DNA from: Batillaria attramentaria
Lineage: Eukaryota > Mollusca > Gastropoda > Batillariidae
Direction: 5' to 3'
NCBI GenBank assembly: GCA_018292915.2
Contig: JACVVK020000083.1
Coordinates: forward strand, 1,522,501 to 1,586,500
Length of the DNA: 64,000 nucleotides
Part shown: piece by piece, positions 1-10,732 of the stretch
Layout of the letters: the number at the start of each line of letters is the position of its first letter
Numbering within the stretch: the first letter of the stretch is position 1
Program-made: the position numbers and the translations under genes
Notes under the pieces: generated by a model
What the model saw: the letters and a program-made list of their open reading frames with translations, nothing else
Database searches by the model: none
Told to the model about the DNA's origin: nothing

Positions 1-71
1 CTTTGTTAGTGAGCGCTTGATTCCAGTAATCAACCATATCATAATTTAAAGACACGTCAAAACAAGGGAAG

Positions 72-186
72 CACCCTCGATCCCGTGAAGTGGGCGAGTC
101 TCGGCTGTGTGGCAACAGCCTCCCCAATGGGCCCATATGACACCCGCTCTGGGTAGGAGCCGATCTAGGTAGGAAACATCCCTCTT
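72..186 (-). mobile_element. SINE (family 2) body, 5'-truncated
   Basis: Matches the 38.55-kb element body (TAGGAGCCGATCTAGGTAGG). Next to it at 186-275 is an AAT-rich stretch with a second SINE-like tail. Confidence 0.55.
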
Positions 187-574
187 AATAATAATAATAA
201 TATATAATAATAATATATTACATTTGTAGAGCGCGGAGTTCTGCTTCGAAAAGCACTCAATGCGCTTTTGCTCACGCACACACACAACATTCACACGCAC
301 ACATTTATACACATCAATACAGGCGGTGGAGTTTAAACTTAAAGATTAAAAGCTAGTTTGAAAAGATGTGTTTTGAGGTTTGCTTTAAACTGTAGGAGGG
401 AAGGGGTGTTTCTCACAAAAGATGGCAAGGAGTTCCAAATGGGGGGCGGGGGTGGGGCACAATAACTGAAAGAACGTTGGCCAAATGTTTTGAGGTTGAC
501 TCGGCGGACCTAAAGTAGCTTTTCTGAGGATGAGCGGAGAGTGCGGGATGTTTCGTACGTGGTAAGTTTATCTC

Positions 575-647
575 TGGGATTCGAACACGGGTCTCCCAGT
601 CCATAACCCGAAGTGCTAACCACCACACCACGGGGGCCGGTACACCC
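575..647 (-). mobile_element. tRNA-like SINE head (family 2)
   Basis: GTGGTGTGGTGGTTAGCAC with GTTCGAATCCCAG on the minus strand. The body that follows differs from the 38.55-kb copy. Confidence 0.5.
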
Positions 648-677
648 ACTGTTATTTCAGTACCAAAGCTCTCTTAC

Positions 678-766
678 CACATAGTTTGCCGGAGGAGTCA
701 CATTTGTTAGGACAGGCTGAGCAGCTACTCGTGGAATTTTGATATGGTCTTTTGACGCCCATCTGG
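678..766 (-). CDS. Gene 1 exon 7 (cysteine hinge)
   Basis: 89 bases between TATTTTCAG and GTAAGAG encode KRPYQNSTSSCSACPNKC and SGKLCG. It has the same length and phase (ends phase 1) as the gene 2 hinge exon. One N-glycosylation sequon, NST. Confidence 0.85.
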
Positions 767-3239
767 CTGAAAATACAAGCCCGTAACCGGTGATTAAAGA
801 CAAAGACTGTATTGCTGAGTTTACACACCAGGACAACTATCTTGTGGCTCTTTATCTACAACACCCTGAACGATCGCATTTCACGTGAAGCGCAAGTGAG
901 ACCGGATTAAAATCGCGTACCTGCATACAACAATTCATACGGTAGGTACGGCAGCCAACGTTTTCTCTGTCCACATAATTTATTTTGTTGTGAGTTGTGT
1001 CATCGTGAGATTCCCGAGGTCAAAAGAAATACAACAAAAACATTATGGGTCTCAAGATATAGTCCAAAACCGTGCTCTTGTCAGTCACCAGTCTTTACTA
1101 TGGAATGGGTGAAAATGAGTAAAGAGCGTTTACTATTGTACTAAGCAAACGAGGGACATCGAATTCGGGATCTGGGGTTTTGCATGTGAATAGAGCCAAC
1201 GTCAGCTTCATGTACTTTTGCCTTGGGCTTAGACAGAGCGCGGATTCCTTTTGTTGTTTTTTGAGTCGCAACGTTTGGGTCAGCTGGCGGGTAAACGCGT
1301 CTCAAACACTCCACTTCAGACAACTGTAGTAGTATCTAGTAGTATCCAGACCAGTTCCGCCATCCACAAAAATTGAAATGTGTCACAGTACTGAGACAGG
1401 CAGATGAATCTGGCTTTGACATTTAATTCCCGTTTTACGCGCTAATTGGTTATTTTGAAACAAATTCTACAAATTCACTCAAATGAGCGTCGTGGCACTC
1501 ATCGACCTTGTGACCTTTAACGGTTCCAAAGACTGCTCGCCCTGTTGGGTCAAGGCGACCTCTAGCCAAGGGAGACTACTACTGCGGCTACTCGCGTCGT
1601 CTGCCAGGGCAATACGGAAGGAGAGAGCCTTTACATGATATTATTAATCATTTGTCAATAATTTCTATTTCTTTCCTCCCGGCCAGCACATGCTTCCGAA
1701 CCGCTCGACCAAAGGCTAATGGGGTATGATATGCGCAGTTCACAGACGCAGCAACAGCACCATATTCTAACACGTCAACTGGCATCGTTACAGTGGCCGA
1801 AGGACACAAATACACAGGGCCTCAACACGTATATATATATATTCCCTATTAGCCTCAGGCATCATAGTCACGCCTAAAAATGCTTCAATCTAGAAACAAT
1901 TACAACCATGAACAGACCATTCAAAGGCACGCGCCTGACAGGAACTAAAAAAAATTGAATGTCTCCATTCCGCTCAGGCCTCACTAGAGTGATGCACGTC
2001 TACTTTCTCTTTAGGCCACAGAGCCAGTTCACACAAATCCGCTTGCGTCACTTGTGCTCGTCCTCTGTGCAAAAAGTCCCAATTTCACAGACAGGTTGCC
2101 CCTCTTTTTGCGACCGCGTGACATGCACAATGACCTACATAACACGAAAATCACGCTTCTCATGACAACAAAAATCACTACAGACTAGCAGACTCGAGAA
2201 ACAGGGTACCTAAAATAAACACCAAACATGACCCCGCGCCCAATTTGTGTCCTTAAAGATCTAAGCTCCCAACAAAAAGCTTTCCAAAGTGTGAAACAAT
2301 TTTACAGAGTCGACCGTGCAAGAACAGTCAACTCTGTCACAGTTGCAGAGTTTTCAGCGCTTCGGGGACCCTAATAAAAACCAGAGCACGAGTTTGCCGT
2401 GACATTTTTTTTATGGCTTTTGGTCGGTTAGCGAGACACATCGCTACAGTGTCTATCGGATGTTGAGTGCTGCACGATCTTTCTCGCTCAGTGTCAAAAC
2501 GCAAACTGAGCTGTGAAATCAGGCTGCCCTTGGCTTTTATTGGGGTTTCAGGGACGCTGAAAACTCTGCAGCTGTGACAGAGTTGACTGTGCGTGTACGG
2601 TCGACTCTGTAAAAAAATTTTCACACTTCGGAAAGATTTTTGTTGGAAGCTTAGATCTTTAAGCCAGTACATTATTCTAACATACCACAAAGCATAGTTA
2701 CAGTAGCACAGTCTACAGTCTTGCACACTCCTAGGTTTAACGACTGTAACAAGTATTCTAACATACCCATACGCGTAGTTACAGAAGTAGTAGGAAACGC
2801 CCGAACAGTAGGACAGTCCACATCCGATTCGTTGTGTCTCTGCTTGAACCACCTGCACACAACACAGTCAGATTGGTTTGACTGGAAGTGAGCTACCTAG
2901 TGATTAACACATTTCGTACCGCGCAAGAGGACTAGTTTTCAACGTTTTAGGGTCTTTTTAGAGATAGAGTGAAGCACAAGCTAAAAAAAAAAAAAACCCA
3001 AATCAACGCTTGAAAATGCAAAAATTGTTGATTAATTTGAACAGAGACAGACAGAAAAACAAACAGACAGACAGAGACAGAGAGACAGACAGAGAAAGAG
3101 AGACAGACAGAGAAAGAGAGACAGACAGTCACAGAGAGAGACAGAGACAATGACAATGACCATAATCCCTATTTTCCAACGGTACACGTTTTGGCAGAAA
3201 TACCACGTTCGAACCTGCCGATGCTGAACTACGAGAATA

Positions 3240-3281
<42 letters not shown>

Positions 3282-3628
3282 GTGTAGTGTCCAACATTTG
3301 CCCAGTTGCCGGTTGTGGACCCCACGCCGTACACAAAGTACTGCACCTCGTTGTACCAGCCTTGCACAGCACTGTCCCAGGACCCGTAACCGAAAGCGCC
3401 ATTTTGTCCCACGTAGATGCCTGGAAGCGCTGGCGACATAAAGTGGAAAAGACTCGGCCTCACTGGCTGCCTTCTGACTGAAGTCATGATAGACAAGCGC
3501 TGTATACGGTCTAAGGGACGTAACCCTATTACCAACATCCGGGGAGTAAAGAAGTCCGTTAACCCCCCGCTCCTTTTTGCCTCGATGACTTCCATCTACT
3601 GTTATTCACACACACACACACACACACA

Positions 3629-3664
<36 letters not shown>

Positions 3665-4781
3665 CACATTTTGGCGACTGTTAATTTGGTCAAAGACCGT
3701 AGATAATATCTACGGTCTTTGATTTGGTTAATAAGCGACAGACAGGCAGACAGATAGCTGAAGACCTTACACGTAACGCCCCGCGAACCGTCGTGGCCCC
3801 CAATACACTGACTGGCCCACTTGGCGGCAACTGCAGCCACGTCATCATCCCAGATCTACACAGGAGATAAATAGTTATTTTGAGAACCCCCCCCCCCCTC
3901 CCCTTATATGCCCTACTCCCTGATTTTCCCAAACAATGCCAAACCCATAGCGGTACAGTGTGAAGCAAACATAGGAAGCCCAGGAATGTTTCTTGTTATA
4001 ATGTAACTGCAATAGCATTTTGTAGGCCATCAGGGGGAGGCGATCATCTTGCAATCGTACAATCTTCAGCCAATTTTACATATACACTGACATAAAGTGG
4101 ATATCTCCCGGTTTCCCCATAAACAAGTAAACTTGGTGTTCTAACACTCACGTTAAGAAAGCTTTTTATGGCAAACAAATGGACACGCTCAATACATTTG
4201 AGGTTGGCTATCAAGCCCTAAACCTCAGCGCCATATGTAAGAATAATTATTGTAAAACAGTTTGTTTGTTTTGTTGTTGTTGTTTGGTTGGTTGGTTGGT
4301 TGGTTTTTTTCAAGTAGCGCATGTTGAATTCATTAGCCTTGTGACTAGTTCTGACCAAAATGAATGTAAAGATTAAGCACAAACTGAAAGAACCAGCATA
4401 GACACAAAAAGACAAGCAAAAAAACTCAAAAGAAAAACAGGGAGCCGGGATAGCCGAATGGTAGAGCGTTGGACTTGCAATGCTCGGGTCGTGAGTTCGA
4501 ATCCCGGCTGGGGCCAAATGTTTGTGCTGGCCTCTTTCTCGTTGCCCCGTCTTTGATATCACCCACGCGTGGTGGAAAAGGACTTTAAACTCCTAAACAC
4601 CCACCCAAACACCAGACAAACTCAATGGTAAATAACAGAGAAACAGACAATGAGCCCTCCTTTTAAGCTTGTAAAACAGTTTCAGTGTGTTTAGGCCATT
4701 GTATACCACCCCCCTCCCCTCCACAACCACCGCTTCCTAATGTTTACAGTGTTGCTTTTGTTCCCGGGTGGGTTTGGTTTC

Positions 4782-4846
<65 letters not shown>

Positions 4847-7708
4847 GTAGTTTGTTATTTTGTTGTTGTTGTTGGTTGGGGGTTTTGTTCAGTTGGTTTA
4901 AACATTTTTATTTCGGTAAAGACGAGTTGGATACATCGCCGTCAGCAGTACAGGAACGCAGAGCAAGTCAAAGCTTTTAGCGTGCTCACATAAACCAGGT
5001 TGGAGAAATGGTGGAGAAAAAGCCCCGGGGGAGATTGATGTTACACAGGAAATCAAACATCAAAGGAAAAAGGGATAGGTTAGGATAGGTTTGTTTGTTT
5101 GTTTGTTTGTTTGTTTGTATGTTTGTTTGTTTGTTTACGTACTGCCATGAAGTAAATACGGTTGCATCCAAAATCAAAAAGTCGGGAAAAAGCAGCTTTG
5201 TTTGTTTGTAAGCACTCACGACTTTCGCCATGTCAGCAGCCTTTGGGTCCACTCCTGCACGCAGATCGTTGTGTTTCTTGACGATGGCGTCTTTCGTGGC
5301 CTGGTCCAACACCTCCGGTGTCACCACGTCCACCATACACATACTGTGATTTACATTGATGGCCGTCCATCCGGGGTCGCACTACACACGAAAAACAACA
5401 GGAAAGACAGGAAATACTTTGAGTGGGTGGGGGGGGGGGGAGGGGGCGGGGATCTGCAGCTTCCCTGGTTTTCTGTAGAAAAATCGACAGTCCTGTTATT
5501 CTGCGTGAAATATGCTTTTCTGCAGCAAAATCGCAAATGAAAAACTGGCTTTCTGCAGAAAATGACCCATTCCTGTTTTTCTGCGGAAAATTCAGTTTTC
5601 TGAAGAAAAGATTTGTCGTTTACGTGTTTCTGTCTATTTTGTTTTCTTCAGAAAACCACTTTGTTCCTGTGCAAAAGTGATTTTGGTTTTGTTTTGCTTT
5701 TCTGCAGGAAAAAATATTTTTCTGCCTCTTGTCGTCTGTGCTGGATTTTGTGCTTGAGCAGTTCTAGCTTACTGTGGAAAATGTTTCTGTTGGTAAATAA
5801 AATCGTCTTAATCCTCCAGTTCCACCTTAAACGTTTTCAAAGACTTGGATATCTTGAATGAAGCGGGCAGTCTGAAGGTATTTCACTGGCAGTCGGTAAA
5901 GATATCTCACGGGCAGGATGATCTAGTAGCACAAAGTCAGAAGGCAGTACGGAGTAGAGGCGAAAGGATGTGTCAAGCAATCTAGTTCTCTGCTACGAAT
6001 AATGACTTCTCAGCACTATGTACTTATTAAAACAATTGAATAAAGCCGAGGGTAGTTCTTACGTTTTCGACGTAGGTAATGTCCGCCTTCGTCCTAGCAT
6101 CTACATGCAGACAAAAAAAAGGTGGAATACAGATATGAAAACAAAGTATGGTATGGTATGGTATGGTATGGTATGGTATGGTATGGTATGGTATGGTATG
6201 GTAGACTTCTCCCCGGCGCACATATCCATCTCTGCTGAAATGCTCACGCCGCCGCAGGGCTGGAGGACGAAGCAGTGAAAGCCTGCTGCCGCTAAGCGCT
6301 AGTGCAAACCTCCACCCTGCTACACAGTATTCACTCTGGTGCGTGCGACAGTATTTCTGTTTACCACGACACCGGCCACAGCCTACTCTCCTTCGAACGT
6401 TATCACTGCTCGCCGCCCCCCGACCCCCCCCCCCCCACCCCCCCCCCCCCCCCCCCCCCCCCCACGCACACAACCACGCACGAATTGATGTGACTGAAAC
6501 ATAACATGGACAGATGGGTAATTCCAAGTCAGAAGTCAGTTAAGAAAATTTCTGGTGTCCTTAAAGATCTAAGCTTCCAACAAAAAACTTTCCAAAGTGT
6601 GAAAAACATTTTACAGAGTCGACCGTGCAAGCACAGTCAACTCTGTCACAGTTGCAGAGTTTTCAGCGTCCCTGAAACCCCAATAAAAGCCAGGGGCAGG
6701 CTGATTTCACAGCCTAGTTTGCGTTTTGACACTGAGCGAGAAAGATCGTGCAGCACTCAACATCCGCTAGACACTGTAGCGATGTGTCTCGCTAACTGAC
6801 CAAAAGCCAAATAATGTCACGGCAAACTCGTGCTCTGGTTTTATAAGGGTCCCCAAAGCGCTGAAAACTCTGCAACTGTGACAGAGTTGACTGTGTTTGC
6901 ACGGTCGACTCTGTAAAATTTATTCACACTTCGGAAAACTTTTTGTTGGGAGCTTAGATACTTAAAATACGTAACGGGAAAGGCAAGACATTGTTTAAAT
7001 TTTCAACTTTTCATCGAGGGCGCTTAATCCGTGCATCGGAATCAGTCACAAAGGATACAGGGTGAGTGAGTGAGTTTTTAGGGCTTAAAACCGCGCAAGC
7101 CAAAAAGCCTAATTCGCGGCTGAACACTTAGGACACAGTTTAGCATCTGAAACCATTGAAGCGACTCTGGTTACCGTATAATACGATGTGTAGAAGCGTA
7201 CCGCGTATTGAGCAGAACACGGTGTTTGGTTGCAGGCTGAGACCAACAAGACAACGCTGATTGTTGGCTTTTTTTTTTTCTTTTCTTTTTTTTAGCGACT
7301 TTGTCGATCGGCTTGTGGTGAAGGTATGGAAGCACTAGGCTAGAACAGTCACTTTTCTCTACTAATAGTCGAGAAAATGGTCGCAAAGGCCAAAAGGGAC
7401 ATCTATTCTTTTGGCGAACAGATTAAGAGTTTATAAGCGATAGCTTTATCCCTCAGAACTCATTACGAACAAACAGTGCGTCTTTTGGTAAGGATAACCC
7501 CCCAAAAATGCACCATTTACATGACATTTCGCGCGGATAGTTTGGAATTACCCAGGTACCATTCAGAAAACTAGTTTTTGTGGGGTTTTTTGTTGTTGTT
7601 GTTGTTGTTTGTTTTTTTTTAATTTAACGAAACGTTCTCACCCGCTGAACAGATCAATTGCAGGGCGGTCACCGCCACTATGAGTAGCATGGTGGCCTGA
7701 TAGTCCAT
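678..7708 (-). CDS. Gene 1: secreted CAP (antigen-5-like) protein, 3' part outside the window
   Basis: Seven coding exons on the minus strand (7642-7708, 6063-6100, 5220-5381, 3771-3855, 3278-3429, 2767-2852, 678-766) join in one frame for 679 bases, 226 codons plus one base. Residues 1-22 are a hydrophobic signal peptide and 23-35 come from a 38-base microexon. The CAP domain follows, with IVKKHNDLRAG, the WD..A..AAKWASQC helix, His110, VGQN (Gln126), WYNEVQYF (Glu145) and GHYTQ (His165), then QRIGCG and FCNYA. The last visible exon is the cysteine hinge CSACPNKC. EGF and ShKT exons like those of gene 2 should lie to the left of base 678. CAP proteins are extracellular and disulfide-bonded; the substrate or partner of this one is unknown. 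Exon structure is read from the sequence; function comes only from family membership. Confidence 0.85.
767..2252. other. Gene 1 intron 6, left part: nothing recognised
   Basis: No exon, tRNA or repeat of this window was recognised. RC 898-945 has an AG/GT pair that resembles a small exon but fits no paralog. Confidence 0.5.
2253..2662. mobile_element. TTAA-flanked inverted-repeat element (MITE), copy A
   Basis: Roughly 120-base terminal inverted repeats starting AGATCTAAGC, both ends at TTAA. The arms include ACAGAGTCGACCGTGCAAG and its complement. No transposase inside. Lies in the gene 1 intron between exons 6 and 7. Confidence 0.8.
2767..2852 (-). CDS. Gene 1 exon 6 (CAP C-terminal CNY motif)
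   Basis: 86 bases from GTGTGCAG to a GTATGT donor encode VVQAETQRIGCG and YYFCNYAYG. This is the usual CAP ending after HYTQ. A short copy of its 3' end and donor lies downstream at about 2672-2706. Confidence 0.86.
3278..3429 (-). CDS. Gene 1 exon 5 (CAP core, VGQN and GHYTQ)
   Basis: 152 bases encode LPGIYVGQN, WYNEVQYFVYGVG and NWANVGHYTQ. The donor reads GTCTCTCT and runs straight into a CT microsatellite (plus-strand GA tract at 3246-3276), an unusual, probably weak splice site. Confidence 0.85.
3691..3721. repeat. 31-base palindrome with 7-base direct repeats
   Basis: CAAAGACCGTAGATA, one base, then its complement; ATTTGGT at 3684-3690 and 3722-3728. Confidence 0.85.
3771..3855 (-). 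CDS. Gene 1 exon 4 (CAP, AAKWASQC helix)
   Basis: 85 bases from a TAG acceptor to a GTAAGG donor encode IWDDDVAAVAAKWASQC and the first tetrad histidine in GGHDGS. Same length and phases (0 to 1) as the gene 2 exon. Confidence 0.88.
4441..4612 (+). mobile_element. tRNA-headed SINE (family 1)
   Basis: A tRNA-like head with GAGTTCGAATCCCGG (B box) followed by TTTGTGCTGGCC and a tail AAACTCCTAAACACCC. The same body follows other heads in this window, so it is a SINE and not a functional tRNA gene. Confidence 0.75.
4783..4842. repeat. (GT)n microsatellite
   Basis: About 30 units in the gene 1 intron. Confidence 0.98.
5220..5381 (-). CDS. Gene 1 exon 3 (CAP domain N-terminus)
   Basis: 162 bases between TGTGTAG and GTGAGT encode 54 residues, including MCMVDVVTPEVL, the CAP helix IVKKHNDLRAG and ADMAKV. 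Phase 0 at both ends. Confidence 0.88.
6063..6100 (-). CDS. Gene 1 exon 2 (38-base microexon)
   Basis: A pyrimidine-rich acceptor (TTTTTTTTGTCTGCATGTAG) precedes 38 bases, followed by a GTAAGA donor. It changes phase 1 to phase 0, exactly what the flanking exons need, and encodes DARTKADITYVEN. Its end resembles the product of the 23-base microexon of gene 2 (ITYVEN versus ISFDRA). Found by phase logic, not by length. Confidence 0.75.
6147..6202. repeat. (GGTAT)n pentamer repeat
   Basis: About 11 units, directly beside the gene 1 microexon on its acceptor side. Confidence 0.95.
6561..6965. mobile_element. TTAA-flanked inverted-repeat element (MITE), copy B
   Basis: Same family as 2253-2662, about 405 bases, with TTAA at both ends. 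Lies in gene 1 intron 1 between the signal exon and the microexon. Confidence 0.8.
7061..7133 (-). mobile_element. (ACTC)n-tail retroposon, 5'-truncated copy
   Basis: Carries the family 3' end, GTGAGTGAGTGAG plus GGGCTTAAAACCGCGCAAGCC as seen on the plus strand. Inserted in a gene 1 intron whose gene 2 counterpart (36345-36385) is empty. Confidence 0.65.
7642..7708 (-). CDS. Gene 1 exon 1 (signal peptide)
   Basis: ATG at 7706-7708 opens MDYQATMLLIVAV and continues hydrophobic to CSA. It ends in phase 1 at a GTGAGA donor. The start is supported by the paralogous gene 2 exon, which has the same 67-base length, an MDYQ start and conserved flanking 5' UTR (AGCTCAAGTGCTT upstream of both). Confidence 0.85.
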
Positions 7709-7722
7709 GATGGAAGCACTTG

Positions 7723-8274
7723 AGCTAACCTAGAATGAATATCAATAGCTAACCTAGAATGAATATCAATAGCTAACCTAGAATGAATATCAATAGCTAA
7801 CCTAGAATGAATATCAATAGCTAACCTAGAATGAATATCAATAGCTAACCTAGAATGAATATCAATAGCTAACCTACAATGAATATCAATAGCTAACCTA
7901 GAATGAATATCAATAGCTAACCTAGAATGAATATCAATAGCTAACCTAGAATGAATATCAATAGCTAACCTAGAATGAATATCAATAGCTAACCTAGAAT
8001 GAATATCAATAGCTAACCTAGAATGAATATCAATAGCTAACCTAGAATGAATATCAATAGCTAACCTAGAATGAATATCAATAGCTAACCTAGAATGAAT
8101 ATCAAGAGCTAACCTGGAATGAATATCAATAGCTAACCTGGAATGAATATCAATAGCTAACCTAGAATGAATATCAAGAGCTAACCTAGAATGAATATCA
8201 AGAGCTAACCTAGAATGAATATCAAGAGCTAACCTAGAATGAATATCAATAGCTAACCTAGAATGAATATCAAT
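7723..8274. repeat. 24-bp minisatellite, 23 units, against the gene 1 start
   Basis: Exactly 552 bases of AGCTAACCTAGAATGAATATCAAT units with few variants (CAAG for CAAT, TGG for TAG). It begins 15 bases upstream of the gene 1 ATG, so it lies in the 5' UTR or core promoter. Gene 2 has only the flanking bases of one unit at this place. Because 24 is a multiple of 3, the minus strand reads as an open IDIHSRLA repeat; that frame is not evidence of coding. Confidence 0.97.
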
Positions 8275-8553
8275 CGAGCAGAAATAAAAGTATAATTTCA
8301 AAAATAGAAGACGAGGATTGGTCGGAAATGCTCTCTCTCTCTCTCTCTCGTGATGTTGGTTTCTGTATCCTGTTGTTTTACTTTGTTTCTTTGTTCGTTT
8401 ACTCACCTTTTCGGTAGTCTAAATTGTTTGTTTGTGCGTTTCGTGTTTTGCTTTTAATGTCTACTTTGTGTTTTCCTTTACTATTGCAGAATGTAGTGAG
8501 GACCAGTCGTAAGACAGGCAGAGATGTCTACAAATGTTATCCAAATAAACGTC

Positions 8554-8589
<36 letters not shown>

Positions 8590-9900
8590 GAACAGTGTTA
8601 TTTATCTAAGTAGTCTGTATATTATTTCAAATAATTCGTAGTCTAACACACAAAACATGCCGCGGATCACGCGGACAATAGTTGTAAAGCAAGCATGGAC
8701 TGTATAATAATTCACTGATTATTCCTCAAAAGCAATCTGCAAAAACTAAAAGTTCCGAACCACATACGTTTCGAAGAAACAAAGCAGCGTAAAGTATACG
8801 TGCGTGTGCAGTAGCATAGCATGGACTGAACTGACGCCACACACGAGATCCCGTCAACCCAGCAATACTGAACTCACCGAGTCACTGGCACGTTTCGCTC
8901 CACTCCCCCGTCTCCTACTGTGCTCTCCGTGGACTAGGCGTACACATATCTTATTTATCTCTCTCTCGCTTGTGCTTTTAACATAAATTATTACCAGCTG
9001 GTCTGATAATTTAAAATGCGAATGAGTCCGCGACAGCTGCAGAGAGAGAGAGAGAGGGAGGGAGGGGGGAGCAATATGAAGACAACTAAGAACGACTAAA
9101 ATCGAGGATATACATGTATAACCTCACAATCGTCTTTGTCTGAGGAACGACTGAGAGCAGACACACTAGTCGACCGGGCAAGCATAACGGATGGCCTGCA
9201 CCTAGGAAGATCAGAAGCGGTCAGGAGTTTGGGAAACACATTGCACAAGCAAAGCTTCGACCATCATTCCATCGACAGCCTGCAGGACAGAGGCGTGCAA
9301 AGAGGCAGCGGCCGACGGTCGGACCTATAACAAGTTCGGGCGGGTTCATCCCCCAAAACAGTAGTGGAATTCTTAATACTACTTTTTTCCTAGAATCTTG
9401 GACTCGTATGTTTTATTGATCCTTATTCTGGGATTTTGCTTTTCCGTATTGTTTAATAAATTCACAGAATGTGGAGAACTCCACCAGTATCTGCCTCTCG
9501 GGTCGTGTTGTAGTGAGTGAAGGATTTTGCCTGTGGTACTTTTAGAGTGGGTAAAGATGCGAACATGCAGTAGATCTTCTGGAGTGGGTGGGTGGGTAGG
9601 TGTTGGGTTTAACGTCCTTTTCCACCACATACGGAGATCTTCTGGGACACTTTGTCTTGGGAATGCCAGACATAAAAGGACATGACGGGGGCCGTGTGAA
9701 CCAACCCAGCATCGGAACAGTTTCAAAGACGATACTGGGGAGATTACTGAGAGTTGGCATGGAGCGCATAAATTATGAGATTTTCCGAGCACGGAGATAC
9801 TATCTAGGGCTGAATTGAACTGAACTGAGGAACTTTTACATTGAAATTACTAAGCTTTACGCCCGACAACTTTTGTTTTGGGACAGTTGTGATTGTGACT
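8275..9900. other. Gene 1 5' flank, mostly unassigned
   Basis: CT tracts at 8330-8349 and 8560-8586, and a partial SINE tail near 9575-9650. A 64-codon frame at 9136-9330 is more GC-rich than its surroundings but not recognised. No clear TATA box beyond the minisatellite. Confidence 0.4.
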
Positions 9901-9907
9901 CTCTCTC

Positions 9908-10732
9908 TCTCCTCCGGGGGGAGGTCAGTAAGCGGGTGTCTGCTGACCCTTGGTCCAGTGAGACATCTGAGGGTCATTTCTGAAGGCCGACTTCACTGGA
10001 TTCCCCCCACCTGGTCTTCAGCCTGGCGGGCTTTGTTCGCAGCGCCCTGCTGGTGCTGCTGAACACCCGTCATGTTGAAGACCTTCACAACGCACCCCTC
10101 TCTGGTGCGTTGTTTTCCCAAACCGCCTCACGGCGGGGAGGTTCCGTGTTGGAGCGGTCTGTTCTCCAACTGCCTCCCAGGCATGTTGTCTTCATTGGCA
10201 ACTAAGGAATTTTCCTTCCTACCTCTCTGTCTATCCCTCACCAGCCCATTCACCTGTATCTTTCTCTTTAAAACCTCCCGAATTTAGCCGCTCTGTCCTT
10301 CCTCTCTTCTCTCAGCTGATTTCTAAGTTCGGCCCTTTCATCTATATTTCTTCTTTTTAACCCCTCACTCACGTCTGCACTACCAGTGGTTAGGCATAAG
10401 TGATGTTGGGAATATGCTGCGAACTGGTTTATTGCGCCTAGGAGATGATAAGTTGCAATAGTTGCTGTATATGCGCTTAGTATTTATCTTTGTTTTAACT
10501 AGTTGTAATTGTCATTTGTTTTCTACGCTTTTTTGTAACCGGGAGTTCGAGAAATTGGCATGAAGGTGCAGCGTCTCCTGCATGTCCTGGGTTTATATTG
10601 CCCCGTAGACCAGTTTGCATCCTATGTCCAACGTTACATTTTTGTTTTTTTCATGTAGTGCAGACACACTCAGCCGCGAATTAGTCTTTGTGGCTTGCGC
10701 GGCTTTAAGCCCTAAAAACTCACTCACTCACT
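9908..10732 (+). mobile_element. (ACTC)n-tail retroposon, near full length
   Basis: Non-coding repeat family. In sense orientation it runs to CTTTAAGCCCTAAAAACTC and an ACTC tail. The 5' end is lost in a CT tract. Confidence 0.7.

Noticed and set aside
890..945. Extra gene 1 exon with CRTYRMNCC
   Set aside because: It would break the phase between exons 6 and 7, which already join correctly, and gene 2 has no counterpart.
4441..4520. Functional tRNA gene
   Set aside because: The same tRNA-like head with the same body and tail occurs several times, so it is a SINE head.
7723..8274. CRISPR-like regular array
   Set aside because: Units are contiguous with no spacers, and the host is eukaryotic.
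7678..8406. 242-codon frame of IDIHSRLA repeats
   Set aside because: Caused by a 24-bp minisatellite whose period is a multiple of three. It overlaps the gene 1 start region.
9136..9330. 64-codon frame as a gene
   Set aside because: No motif, no splice context and no paralog; kept only as a note on the region.
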